A stretch of 49,413 bases of DNA, from positions 1-49,413 of the forward strand of contig CABRGB010000007.1 of the NCBI GenBank assembly GCA_902470345.1, given 5' to 3'. Both the position numbers and the translations under genes were made by a program. This document shows, one piece after another, positions 40,863 to 48,970 of this stretch. How positions within the stretch are numbered: position 1 is the stretch's first letter; every line of letters begins with the position of its first letter. Origin of the DNA: an uncultured Collinsella sp. GTDB lineage: Bacteria; Actinomycetota; Coriobacteriia; Coriobacteriales; Coriobacteriaceae. The notes beneath the pieces are model-generated. The model had not been told where the DNA came from. It did no database searches and saw nothing but the letters and a program-made list of their open reading frames with translations.

Positions 40863-41501
40863 ATGGCGTTCGACTTTAAGAAGGAATGCAAGGAGCTCTA
40901 CAAACCTGCAAGCAAGCCGAGCATCGTAACTGTCCCGCCTATGAGCTACGTTGCCGTTCGCGGAAAGGGCGACCCAAATACCGAAGGTGGCGAGTATCAA
41001 AACGCCCTGCCGCTGCTTTACGGCATCGCCTATACCGTCAAGATGTCGAAGAAAGGCTCAAGGAGTATCAAGGGCTATTTCGACTTTGTGGTACCGCCGC
41101 TCGAGGGTTTCTGGTGGCAAGACTCCCCGAGCGGCGACATCGATTATGTACGCAAGGACGATTTCAACTTTATCTCGTGCATTCGCCTGCCCGATTTCGT
41201 CACCCGAGATGACTTTGACTGGGCAGTCGCGGAAGCCACGACCAAAAAGAAACTTGACTTTTCTGCCGTCGAGCTGCTTAAAGTTGACGAGGGCCTCTGC
41301 GTTCAATGCATGCACACCGGGCCCTACGACAACGAACCGGCGACCGTAGGCGCTATGAATGAATACACGACCGAGCAGGGCTATGTCCCCGACTTCTCAG
41401 ACACCCGTTTCCATCACGAAATCTATCTCTCCGATCCACGCAAATGTGCACCGGAGAAACTTAAGACTGTGGTTCGTCATCCTATCAAGCGCGCTGAATA
41501 G
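40863..41501 (+). CDS. GyrI-like small-molecule-binding domain protein
   Basis: Encodes 212 residues; the ATG follows AGAAAGGCGGCCAAC. The start MAFDFKKECKELYKP, then VTVPPMSYVAVRGKGDPN, LLYGIAYTVKMSKKG and CVQCMHTGPYDNEPATV are characteristic of the stand-alone GyrI-like family (COG4832). The fold is shared with E. coli SbmC/GyrI, which inhibits gyrase, and with effector domains of BmrR/Rob-type regulators; most members of this subfamily are uncharacterised. The LexA-like operator suggests induction by DNA damage. Monocistronic by context. Confidence 0.87.
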   Translation: MAFDFKKECKELYKPASKPSIVTVPPMSYVAVRGKGDPNTEGGEYQNALPLLYGIAYTVKMSKKGSRSIKGYFDFVVPPLEGFWWQDSPSGDIDYVRKDDFNFISCIRLPDFVTRDDFDWAVAEATTKKKLDFSAVELLKVDEGLCVQCMHTGPYDNEPATVGAMNEYTTEQGYVPDFSDTRFHHEIYLSDPRKCAPEKLKTVVRHPIKRAE

Positions 41502-41574
41502 CGTGGAGCGTCATCTCACGCGCTAGGTTTTAAGCCAGCCAACCAGCCGCCTCCTAGGCCGTCCGGTAATTATC

Positions 41575-41670
41575 TTGACGCGGCCCGTCGCATCTTATAA
41601 GTTTGTTTTGCTAAAGCTGGAAAGCCTCTCAACGATGCGCAACTCCAGCTCTTTTTCTATCAAGAGGCTT
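41575..41670 (+). ncRNA. Candidate short RNA / attenuator upstream of the abi remnant
   Basis: A promoter candidate, TTGACG (41575-41580) and TATAAG (41596-41601, 15-bp spacing), precedes a hairpin AGCTGGA (41615-41621) / TCCAGCT (41644-41650) followed by CTTTTTC, a terminator. The loop contains AAGCCTCT (41622-41629), complementary over eight bases to AGAGGCTT (41663-41670), which includes the ribosome site of the following abi gene. The two pairings compete. Structured RNAs upstream of AbiF-type genes are known (the AbiF RNA motif); membership is unverified here. Confidence 0.45.
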
Positions 41671-41672
41671 AA

Positions 41673-42029
41673 ATGAAATACCGGAAGTCGCGGATATCCA
41701 TCAACGAACAAATAGCACTATTGACAGAATACAGGGGTCTTAAGTGCTCTGATCAAAGCGAACTCGAGCGAGCTTTGGTCGAAGTCGGCCACTACAGACT
41801 GTCGGCCTACTGTTTTCCCTACAAAACCAAATGCAAGTCCGGGATTACCATCTTTCGCGAAGGCACAACATTCGAAACCATCATCTACACGTATGAATTT
41901 GACCGAGCCCTCCGGCAGTTAATGTTTGATGCGGTCGGCAGAATTGAGATCTACCTCAAAAGCAGAATTGCCTATCTTGCCTCTGAGGAACGCGGGCCTT
42001 TCTGTTACCCAGATGTCGCCATAACGAGG
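41673..42029 (+). pseudogene. Truncated Abi_2 (AbiD/AbiF-like) abortive-infection gene
   Basis: From the ATG at 41673 about 119 codons match the N-terminal part of Abi_2 proteins: ISINEQIALLTEYRGLKC, VGHYRLSAYCFPYK, FETIIYTYEFDRALRQLMFD and VGRIEIYLKSRIAYL. Family members are about 300 residues. After YPDV the frame enters unrelated sequence, which belongs in another frame to a chloride channel, and stops at 42122. The defence function is therefore probably lost. Known for the family: phage-abortive infection, often RNA-regulated. Confidence 0.78.
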
Positions 42030-42235
42030 CTCAACTCGGCATGTCCATCGCGCTTTGCGCCGCGCTGGGCTACGCAGCCGTCTTTGGCAGCGCCACCAAT
42101 ACGCTGCTCGCACCCATCCTGATTGGCTGCGAAGTCTTCGGTTTCGGTAATCTGCCGGCATTCTTCATCGTCTGCGTCGCGGCTTACCTGTTCAACATGG
42201 ATAAGTCGATCTATGCCCTGCAGAAGCGGGCGTAG
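42030..42235 (+). pseudogene. C-terminal remnant of a ClC-type chloride channel gene
   Basis: The second frame reads MSIALCAALGYAAVFGSATN followed by TLLAPILIGCEVFGFG and a helix FFIVCVAAYLF to the stop at 42235. GYAAVFGSATNTLLAPI is typical of the last helices of ClC family channels/antiporters, whose full length exceeds 400 residues. It abuts the abi fragment, so a deletion or recombination probably joined two broken genes. Confidence 0.68.
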
Positions 42236-42379
42236 AAAGATGTCCAAGCAAGTGGTCTCAACCGGAAACGGCATCCCACTCTAAGGCTGTATTCCGGGAC
42301 ACGGTTTCCGTTTGGGACGCCATTCGGAAAGCGCATCCCGTTCTTTCACGGCGTCTTGGCTATGCAAAGTGCTCGAACG

Positions 42380-42958
42380 TTATTCCTCGTACGCGCCCTC
42401 GAGCCGAAGCAGCCACTCCTTGCGGTCAAGCCCGCCGGCATATCCGTTGAGCGAACCATCGGCGGCAACCACGCGATGGCACGGCACGATAATCGAAATG
42501 GGATTGCGTGCAACCGCAGCCCCCACGGCACGCGGGGACACAACGGGAGCCTCGTTTCCCGGCACACGATGTCGAGCCGCAACTCGCTGGGCTATCTCAC
42601 CGTACGTAGCGACCTCGCCACGCGGGATAGAAAGCAGCTCAAACCAAACCTCGCGCTGAAACGCCGTGCCAATCATATGCAACGGCGGCGTAAACCGAGG
42701 CTCCTGCCCCGCAAAATAAGCATTCAGCCAAGCCCAAGAACGCTCAAGCACCGAAGAAGCCGCACCATTTGCCGGATCCACCGAAGACATACCGCCGGCG
42801 CCAGAAACCGCATCGGCACCTTCAACGTGCTCCGCATCTTCTTTGAGCAGCGTAGAGCCAAAGTGCTCCTGTCCCTCAAACCAAAGCCCCGTCAGACCGC
42901 GGCCATCAGCGGCAAGCAAGATTTCGCCCAAAGGCGAAGCAAACGTCGTCGTGACCAC
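42380..42958 (-). CDS. ogt: Methylated-DNA-protein-cysteine methyltransferase
   Basis: Encodes 192 residues from a GTG at 42958, chosen for AAGGAG six bases upstream. The active-site motif is IIVPCHRVV with Cys160. GTAFQREVWFELLSIPRGEV, VGAAVARNPI and NGYAGGLDRKEWLL complete the conserved C-terminal domain. It repairs O6-alkylguanine by irreversible transfer to the cysteine. A ~35-residue Gly/Ala-rich insert (~45-70) makes it slightly longer than usual. The 144-bp spacer before 42380 has repeated CGGAAA/CATCCC words without a clear structure. Confidence 0.92.
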   Translation of the reverse strand: MVTTTFASPLGEILLAADGRGLTGLWFEGQEHFGSTLLKEDAEHVEGADAVSGAGGMSSVDPANGAASSVLERSWAWLNAYFAGQEPRFTPPLHMIGTAFQREVWFELLSIPRGEVATYGEIAQRVAARHRVPGNEAPVVSPRAVGAAVARNPISIIVPCHRVVAADGSLNGYAGGLDRKEWLLRLEGAYEE

Positions 42959-43125
42959 CTGCGGCTCCTTTCAAAACTCCGCAAACATAATACCGCGAAC
43001 TGTGCAGACAACCCCGCAGATACGTCTGGGCGGGCTCGTAATTGTTTAAGCGAGGCTGTTTTCCCCAATCAAGCGAAGAAGACGCGGGGCATCGACGCCA
43101 GAGCGGTACCTCTATCAGCTGAGCT

Positions 43126-43295
43126 CTAATACTTTCCCGAGAAGTGAACGAGTAAAATCGAAGCCCCGGAGCATCCACACCTTTAGACCGCAAAACCGCA
43201 GGATTCGCGCAACAAAACCGCAGGAAATGGCGGTCAAAATATGCCAATGCTTCGGGGGTCCAAATAAGGTCGTTCACTTCTCGGAAAAGTATTAG
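43126..43295. repeat. Long nested inverted repeat (170 bp)
   Basis: Outer arms of 26 bp with one mismatch, 43126-43151 (starting CTAATACTTTCCCGAG) and 43270-43295. Inner pairs are CCCGGAGCAT/ATGCTTCGGGG and GACCGC/GCGGTC. The centre has two direct copies of AAAACCGCAGG (43192-43202, 43214-43224), the 11-mer also found inside the repeat at 6943-7069. Confidence 0.9.
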
Positions 43296-43517
43296 ACCTC
43301 GATTCGCACCAACCCCAAAGTCCCCGCAGGCAGCAGGCGCGACAGCGCCGCAGCTGCCGGCCGCGCCCCACAGTCCCCCAAGGCGGCAGGCGCAAAGCGC
43401 CGAGGCCGCCGCCGGGATCAGGGCCCGCAACGGCCACGTGCCCTCACATCAGCCCAGCGGCCCCAACCAACAACGGCCCCATCGCAGGCCGCTCGCAGCA
43501 GCGTCACCGCAGGCGGT
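43296..43517. other. Very GC-rich non-coding stretch
   Basis: About 220 bp, visibly richer in G+C than its surroundings, with short direct words such as GGCGGCAGGCGCAAAGCGCCG. Open frames cross it but none has a ribosome site or a protein-like composition. I see no RNA gene. It separates two long inverted repeats. Confidence 0.5.
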
Positions 43518-43635
43518 GGCCGGGCTTAGTTTTCAGAACACTCCGCAGACCAGTGTGGCGCCTTGTCCGCGGCTCCGAAGGAGCAGGACAAGGCGCCACA
43601 CATGGTCGAGGACGTTCTGAAAACTAAGCCCGGCC
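43518..43635. repeat. Long three-tier inverted repeat (118 bp) after asd
   Basis: Perfect 22-bp outer arms (43518-43539, starting GGCCGGGCTTAGTTTT; 43614-43635), perfect 16-bp middle arms GTGTGGCGCCTTGTCC (43553-43568; 43586-43601) and a centre hairpin GCTCC-GAA-GGAGC. It lies 18 bp past the asd stop. Confidence 0.95.
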
Positions 43636-43653
43636 CCCGCCGGACAGGTCACA

Positions 43654-44679
43654 CTACTCGCAGAGCAGCTTAGCGATCTGGACGGCGTTGGCTGCCGCGC
43701 CCTTACGGATTTGGTCGCCGCAGCACCAGAAGGTGATGCCACGCGCAGCCTCGGGGTTCGAGATGTCGCGACGCACGCGGCCGACCCAAATCAGGTCCTG
43801 GTCGGACGTATCCATCGGCATGGGGAAGCGATCGTGCGCATCCTCGGCGCTCATGTCGTCAACCAGCTTGACGCCCGGAGCGGCAGCCAGCGCAGCGCGG
43901 GCCTCCTCGACCGTAATGTCGCGCTCGAACTCGAGCGTAATGCTCTCGGAATGCGAGCGCAGCACAGGCACGCGCACACAGGTGCAGTTCACGCGCAACT
44001 CGGGCAGGTGCATGATCTTGCGGCCCTCGTTTTGCAGCTTCATCTCCTCGGAGGTAAAGCCCTCCTCTTTGACGCCGCCAATCTGCGGAATCAGGTTGCT
44101 CGCGAGCTGGGCGGCAAACGCGCGCGGCTCGGGAATCTCCTCGCCACGGCCCAGGGCGGCCAGCTGAGCCTCGAGCTCGGCCATACCGGGGGCGCCAGCA
44201 CCCGAAGCCGCCTGGTACGTCGAGACGATCATGCGCTTCACGCCAGCGAGCTGATGCAGCGGCCACGTGGGAACCAGGCCGATAATGGTCGCGCAGTTGG
44301 GGTTGGCGATAAGGCCGTGATGCCACTTGATGTCGTCGGCATTGATCTCGGGCACAACCAGCGGCACCTCGGGATCCATGCGGAAGGCATGGCTGTTGTC
44401 GACCACGACGGCGCCGCGCTTGACGGCCTCGGGCAGTAGCTCCTTCGCGATGTCGTCGCCGGCAGCTCCAAGCACAATGTCACAGCCCTCAAAGGCCTCG
44501 GGACAAGCCTCTTCGATCACGATCTGCTCGCCGCGGAACTCGACGGTCTTGCCCGCAGAACGCGCGCTCGCCAGCAGCTTGAGCTTGCCAACCTTGAACT
44601 CCTGCTCGTTGAGGCACTCGAGCATCTGGGTGCCCACGGCTCCCGTCGCGCCCAAAATAGCAACCGTGTACTGTTTCAT
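43654..44679 (-). CDS. asd: Aspartate-semialdehyde dehydrogenase
   Basis: Encodes 341 residues from the ATG at 44679, preceded by AAAGGGGGAAGC. GATGAVGTQM (10-19) binds NADP; DNSHAFRMDPEVPLVVPE and the nucleophile Cys129 in ANPNCATI are conserved, and VRVPVLRSHSES carries the catalytic His. It reduces aspartyl phosphate to aspartate semialdehyde, the branch point to lysine/peptidoglycan, threonine and methionine. It lies downstream of lysC on the same strand, separated by 173 bp with a hairpin. Confidence 0.95.
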   Translation of the reverse strand: MKQYTVAILGATGAVGTQMLECLNEQEFKVGKLKLLASARSAGKTVEFRGEQIVIEEACPEAFEGCDIVLGAAGDDIAKELLPEAVKRGAVVVDNSHAFRMDPEVPLVVPEINADDIKWHHGLIANPNCATIIGLVPTWPLHQLAGVKRMIVSTYQAASGAGAPGMAELEAQLAALGRGEEIPEPRAFAAQLASNLIPQIGGVKEEGFTSEEMKLQNEGRKIMHLPELRVNCTCVRVPVLRSHSESITLEFERDITVEEARAALAAAPGVKLVDDMSAEDAHDRFPMPMDTSDQDLIWVGRVRRDISNPEAARGITFWCCGDQIRKGAAANAVQIAKLLCE

Positions 44680-44749
44680 GCTTCCCCCTTTAAAGGTTGT
44701 GGCTTTTGCCCGCACGCCAAGCAGGCCGATTATTGTTGCCAGTGTATAC

Positions 44750-44780
44750 AAGAACGGGGCGGGCACGAAACCCGCCCCGT
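44750..44780 (-). terminator. Hairpin between lysC and asd
   Basis: Arms CGGGGCGGG and CCCGCCCCG, seven-base loop, followed on the minus strand by TTCTTG. A second hairpin AGATTTTTG/CAAAAATCT lies just after lysC (44814-44840). Read-through to asd may be partial. Confidence 0.6.
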
Positions 44781-44852
44781 CGAAACGAAACCGAAACGAA
44801 ACGCCCCGCCATAGATTTTTGAGGCAAGTCCAAAAATCTACTGGGATAGCAG

Positions 44853-46241
44853 CTACTTGTGGAGCGCGACCAGAGCGGGATCGACCGGCGCGGGAGCCTC
44901 CAGATCGGAGACCTTCACAATGCCGTTCTCGTCGGAGAAGGCGCGGTAAATGGTCTGAATCGCCAGATCAAAGTCCTTCTCCTCCACACCGATGATGATA
45001 TTGATCTCGTCGCAGCTCTGCGAAATCATACGCACGCTCACGCCAGCCTGGCCAAGCATGCCAAACAGGTGGCCCGAGATGCCGGCACGACCGCGCAGGT
45101 TACGGCCGACGGTCGCGATAAGTGCCAGGCCCTCGACAACCTCGATCTCGAGCGGCTCGACCTCCTGCTGAATGTCGCCCACGAGCGAGTACAGTGAATC
45201 GTGAACGTCCTGCTCCTGCACCACGGCGCCAAAGCGGTCGACACCGGTGGGCATGTGCTCGACGGAAACGTCATAGCGCTCGAACACCGAAAGCGCACGG
45301 CGCATAAAGCCGACGCGGGGCTTGGTGCGGTCGCGGGCGACGTTGATGGCGACAAAACCGCGCTTGCCGGTCACGCCGGTAATGATGGGCTCCGCCTCGC
45401 CTTCATCAGCCGTCTCGCTAATGATGGTGCCGGGGTCCTGCGGCGCATTGGTGTTCTTGATGACCAGCGGAATGCCTGCCTCGCGCACGGGGAACACGGC
45501 TTCCTCGTGCAGGACGCTTGCGCCCATGTACGAAAGCTCGCGCAGCTCCTCGTAGGTAACGCGCGCAATGGGCTGAGCCTCCGGAACAATACGCGGATCC
45601 GCAGAATAGAAACCCGAGACGTCGGTCCAGTTCTCGTAAAGGTCGGCGCCCAGGCACTTAGCCAAAATCGAGCCCGAGATATCGCCGCCGCCACGATCGA
45701 GCAGCTTGATCTGGCCCTCACGCGTCGCGCCGTAGAAACCGGGCATAACAAAGCCGCCCTGCTGACCGTACTCCTGCACCAGCTCGGAGGTGCGGTTCAT
45801 GCTGAGCGTACCGTCGTGATGGAACGCAACGACCGTCGCGGCATCCAGGAACGGCAGGCCCAGGTACTCGGCCATCAGGCGAGCGGTGAAGTACTCGCCG
45901 CGGCTCACGAGCTCCTCGGTGGAGTAGCCGCCCGAGCGGGCGCGCTCGGCAAAGGCCGCAAACTCTTCGCGGATGGGATAGGTGAGTTCCAGCTCGTCAG
46001 CGATATCAAAGTAGCGCTGGCCAATGTCCTCGAGTAGCTCCTCGCACGACACGTGATACTTAACGTGTGCGTTAACCAGGTAGAGCAGGTCGGTCACCTT
46101 GGTGTCGCCCTTAAAGCGGCGACCGCAGGCAGAAACCACCACAAAACGGCGGGCAGGGTCGGCATCGACGATGGCCTTGATCTTCTTGAAGTGTTCGGCG
46201 TCGGCGACCGACGAGCCGCCAAACTTGGCAATCTTAATCAT
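44853..46241 (-). CDS. lysC: Aspartate kinase
   Basis: Encodes 462 residues. KFGGSSVAD (6-14) is the nucleotide/aspartate site, VVVSACG and LLDRGGGDISGS follow, and two C-terminal ACT domains (~300-450) include VGRNLRGRAGISGHLFGML and GVSVRMISQSCDEINI. It phosphorylates aspartate, the first step to lysine, methionine and threonine; the ACT domains imply feedback inhibition. The ribosome site is modest. It is divergent from thrC across 103 bp, so a shared regulatory region is possible. Confidence 0.95.
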   Translation of the reverse strand: MIKIAKFGGSSVADAEHFKKIKAIVDADPARRFVVVSACGRRFKGDTKVTDLLYLVNAHVKYHVSCEELLEDIGQRYFDIADELELTYPIREEFAAFAERARSGGYSTEELVSRGEYFTARLMAEYLGLPFLDAATVVAFHHDGTLSMNRTSELVQEYGQQGGFVMPGFYGATREGQIKLLDRGGGDISGSILAKCLGADLYENWTDVSGFYSADPRIVPEAQPIARVTYEELRELSYMGASVLHEEAVFPVREAGIPLVIKNTNAPQDPGTIISETADEGEAEPIITGVTGKRGFVAINVARDRTKPRVGFMRRALSVFERYDVSVEHMPTGVDRFGAVVQEQDVHDSLYSLVGDIQQEVEPLEIEVVEGLALIATVGRNLRGRAGISGHLFGMLGQAGVSVRMISQSCDEINIIIGVEEKDFDLAIQTIYRAFSDENGIVKVSDLEAPAPVDPALVALHK

Positions 46242-46344
46242 GGGCTGGAGGTTACCTTTCTAAAAGCCTCTGCAAACCTGTTTTGCGCGCTCTGATACCA
46301 TGGGTTCACCGATTGGGACCAAGGCATCCGAGGAGTAGTGTTAT

Positions 46345-47862
46345 ATGGGAACTTATCATAGTACACGAGGACGCACTTTATCGTGCTCAAGTAAGGTGGC
46401 AATCCGCACCGGCATCGCTCCCGACGGGGGTTTGTTTGTCTCGGACGAGCTCGGCACCCAGCAGGTCGATATCAGCTCGCTTGCAGCTAAATCGTACTTT
46501 GAAATCGCTCAAGATGTGTTGGGAATGTTACTGAATGATTACACGGCCGAAGAAATTTCGGCGTGTGTCGACGAGGCATACCGCGGCACGTTCGCGAGTG
46601 AAGAGGTTACGCCGCTCGTCAAACTCGACGCTGCGCCGGGTGTTGACGCCCCTCAGACCTATGTGATGGAACTCTTTGGCGGCCCCACGAGCGCCTTTAA
46701 GGACGTCGCCCTACAGATGCTCCCCCGCCTGATGGCCCGCACCTCCGCCAAGGACGGTGGCGCCGAGCGCATCATGATCGTCACCGCCACATCGGGCGAC
46801 ACGGGCAAGGCAGCACTCGCCGGCTTTGCCGACGCCCCGGGCACGGGCATCACCGTCTTTTATCCCGAGGGCAAAGTCAGCCGCGTGCAAAATCTGCAGA
46901 TGTCCACTCAGGAGGGCGATAACGTCGCCGTCTGCGGCATCCGCGGCAACTTCGACGATGCCCAGAGCGCCGTCAAGCGCATCTTTGCCGATAAGGAGCT
47001 TGCCGAGCGTCTAGAGGCCGCCGGCACGGTGCTTTCGAGCGCCAACTCCATCAACGTCGGCCGCCTGGTGCCGCAGGTCGTCTACTACTTTGCCGCCTAT
47101 GCGCAGCTGCTGCGCGCCGGCGCCATCGAGGCCGGCGACGCCGTGGAGTTCTGCGTACCGACCGGCAACTTTGGCGATATCCTGGCCGGCTACTATGCCA
47201 AGCGCATGGGTCTGCCCGTCGCCAAGCTCATCGTCGCAAGCGACAAGAACAACGTGCTGGCTGACTTCCTGACCACCGGCGTCTACGACCGCAACCGTCC
47301 GTTCTTCACGACCATCTCGCCGTCGATGGACATCCTCATCAGCTCCAACCTCGAGCGCATGTTCTACTTCCTGTCCGATGGCGACTGCGAACTCGTTGCT
47401 AGCCTTATGGAGCAGCTGGCACAGACTGGTCGCTACGAGGTTCCCGCCGACCTGCTAGCAAAGATTCAGAGCGTCTTTGGCTGCGGTTGGGCCAGCGAGG
47501 ACGAGGTCCGCGCTGTCATCAAGAGCTGCTGGGACGCGAACGGCTACGTGATCGACCCGCACACCGCTTGCGGCTATCACGTCTTTGAAAAAATCGCTCC
47601 CGCCGAGGGTGCCAAGGCCCGCGTGCTGCTTTCGACCGCAAGCCCCTACAAGTTCCCGCGCGCCTGCTGCGACGCCCTGGGCCTCGACGTTCCCGAAGAT
47701 GATTTTGAGGCTATGCGTGTGCTCGAGCAGGCCACCAACACGGTCGCCCCGACCCAGCTCGCCGAACTCGAGTCCAAGCCCGTCCGCTTCGAAGACGTCT
47801 GCGACGTAGCCGACATGGCCAACTACGTAGAGTCTGCAGCAAAAAAGATGGCTTCCAACTAA
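46345..47862 (+). CDS. thrC: Threonine synthase
   Basis: Encodes 505 residues, the longer form; the ATG follows GAGGAGTAGTGTTAT. The PLP lysine is Lys119 in GPTSAFKDVALQ; TATSGDTGKAAL, EGKVSRVQNLQM and NSINVGRLVPQ are further signature segments. It converts O-phosphohomoserine to threonine. A terminator lies just after, and thrB follows 204 bp downstream on the same strand. Confidence 0.96.
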   Translation: MGTYHSTRGRTLSCSSKVAIRTGIAPDGGLFVSDELGTQQVDISSLAAKSYFEIAQDVLGMLLNDYTAEEISACVDEAYRGTFASEEVTPLVKLDAAPGVDAPQTYVMELFGGPTSAFKDVALQMLPRLMARTSAKDGGAERIMIVTATSGDTGKAALAGFADAPGTGITVFYPEGKVSRVQNLQMSTQEGDNVAVCGIRGNFDDAQSAVKRIFADKELAERLEAAGTVLSSANSINVGRLVPQVVYYFAAYAQLLRAGAIEAGDAVEFCVPTGNFGDILAGYYAKRMGLPVAKLIVASDKNNVLADFLTTGVYDRNRPFFTTISPSMDILISSNLERMFYFLSDGDCELVASLMEQLAQTGRYEVPADLLAKIQSVFGCGWASEDEVRAVIKSCWDANGYVIDPHTACGYHVFEKIAPAEGAKARVLLSTASPYKFPRACCDALGLDVPEDDFEAMRVLEQATNTVAPTQLAELESKPVRFEDVCDVADMANYVESAAKKMASN

Positions 47863-47875
47863 AACCCCTTATAAG

Positions 47876-47905
47876 GCGCCGGCGAAAGCCGGCGCACTTT
47901 CTTTC
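47876..47905 (+). terminator. Terminator of thrC
   Basis: GCGCCGGC-GAAA-GCCGGCGC hairpin with a GNRA-like tetraloop, followed by ACTTTCTTTC. Confidence 0.8.
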
Positions 47906-47941
47906 ATCAGATAACCCCCGGGATGATGACGAACGCGCACA

Positions 47942-48053
47942 GCGTGCCTGGCTGTTTAGTTCGTCGCGAGTTCCGCACGCAAAGGAAAGCACTTAATGTG
48001 CTTTCCGTCTTGCGCAGGACTGCCCGAGCAGCGAACTAAACAGCCAGGCACGC
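47942..48053. repeat. Long nested inverted repeat (112 bp) before thrB
   Basis: Perfect 22-bp outer arms (47942-47963, starting GCGTGCCTGGCTGTTTAG; 48032-48053) and an inner hairpin GGAAAGCAC/GTGCTTTCC (47984-48006). The right arm ends one base before the AGGAGG of thrB, so it would lie in the thrB leader RNA. Confidence 0.95.
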
Positions 48054-48066
48054 CAGGAGGACTCAC

Positions 48067-48948
48067 ATGATCAAAATCACCGTCCCAGCAACGAGCGCCA
48101 ACTTGGGTATCGGCTACGATACCCTCGGCATGGCCGTCAGCCTCTACTCGCACTTCACCTTCGAGCGCGCCGACAAGCTCACCATCACGGGCTGCCCCGA
48201 GGAGTTCCAAAACGAGAATAACCTGGTCTATGTGAGCTTTGTCGATGCTCTGGCCGCGTGGGGCGAGCCGGCTTTTCCCGTTGCTATCGACATTCAGACC
48301 GACGTGCCCGTCGCCCGTGGCCTGGGTTCCAGCTCCACCTGCGTCGTCGCCGGCATTATGGCCGCCGCCGCACTGACAGGCCACACCGTCGACCGCGCTG
48401 AGCTTGTCCGCATTGCCACCGAGGTCGAGGGCCATCCCGATAACGTCGCCCCTGCTATCCTGGGCGGCGCCGTCTGCTCCTTTACGCCGACCGATTCGCT
48501 CCCCCAGTGCCTGCGCTACGAGGTGAGCGATCGCTTGCGTTTTATTACCGTGATTCCGCCCTACGAGGTGCATACGAGCGAAGCGCGCAAGGTTGTGCCG
48601 CAGGAGATTCCACTCTCCACCGCCGTATGGCAAATGGGCCGCATCGCCGGCATGACGCGCGGCCTGGAGACCGGCGACCTTGACCTGATTGCCGCCGCCA
48701 ATGACGACCGCATCCAGGAGCCCTATCGCCGCCGCCTCATCCCCGACTACAACGCCGTGCGCGACACCTGCCTTAACGGAGGCGCCAAGACCATCTGGAT
48801 CAGTGGCTCCGGCTCGACCCTCATGGCCGTGACTGACGACACCATCGTGGCAAAGTTCCTGCAGGTCAAGCTGCGCGAGCAGTTCCCCAAATGTGAGACG
48901 CATATTCTAACGTGCGACACGGAAGGCGCTCAAATCGAGTACCTGTAG
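48067..48948 (+). CDS. thrB: Homoserine kinase
   Basis: Encodes 293 residues; the ATG follows CAGGAGGACTCAC, an excellent site. It is a GHMP kinase: VPATSANLGIGYDTLG (6-21), the phosphate loop PVARGLGSSST (81-91), GHPDNVAPAILGG and the C-terminal ISGSGSTLMA. It makes O-phosphohomoserine, the substrate of the thrC product. Homoserine dehydrogenase is not in the window. Confidence 0.95.
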   Translation: MIKITVPATSANLGIGYDTLGMAVSLYSHFTFERADKLTITGCPEEFQNENNLVYVSFVDALAAWGEPAFPVAIDIQTDVPVARGLGSSSTCVVAGIMAAAALTGHTVDRAELVRIATEVEGHPDNVAPAILGGAVCSFTPTDSLPQCLRYEVSDRLRFITVIPPYEVHTSEARKVVPQEIPLSTAVWQMGRIAGMTRGLETGDLDLIAAANDDRIQEPYRRRLIPDYNAVRDTCLNGGAKTIWISGSGSTLMAVTDDTIVAKFLQVKLREQFPKCETHILTCDTEGAQIEYL

Positions 48949-48970
48949 ACATCCTTCCCATTACCTGTCC

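Noticed and set aside
42041..42235. Genuine 64-residue membrane protein
   Set aside because: It has an ATG but no ribosome site, and its whole length matches the end of ClC channels, so a truncated gene is more likely.
42236..42379. Repeated CGGAAA and CATCCC words
   Set aside because: Several short words recur in both orientations (ACCGGAAACGGCATCCC, GGTTTCCGTTTGGGA), but no clear stem or tandem unit could be defined, so it is not listed as a repeat.
43085..43132. tRNA-like segment on the minus strand (AGAGCTCAGCTGATAGAGG)
   Set aside because: It resembles a tRNA D-arm, but no acceptor stem, anticodon arm or T-arm could be fitted around it. It may be chance or a very old remnant at the edge of the long inverted repeat.
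46242..46344. Riboswitch or threonine leader peptide before thrC
   Set aside because: The divergent spacer is only 103 bp. I see no terminator/antiterminator pair, T-box motif or short Thr-rich ORF.
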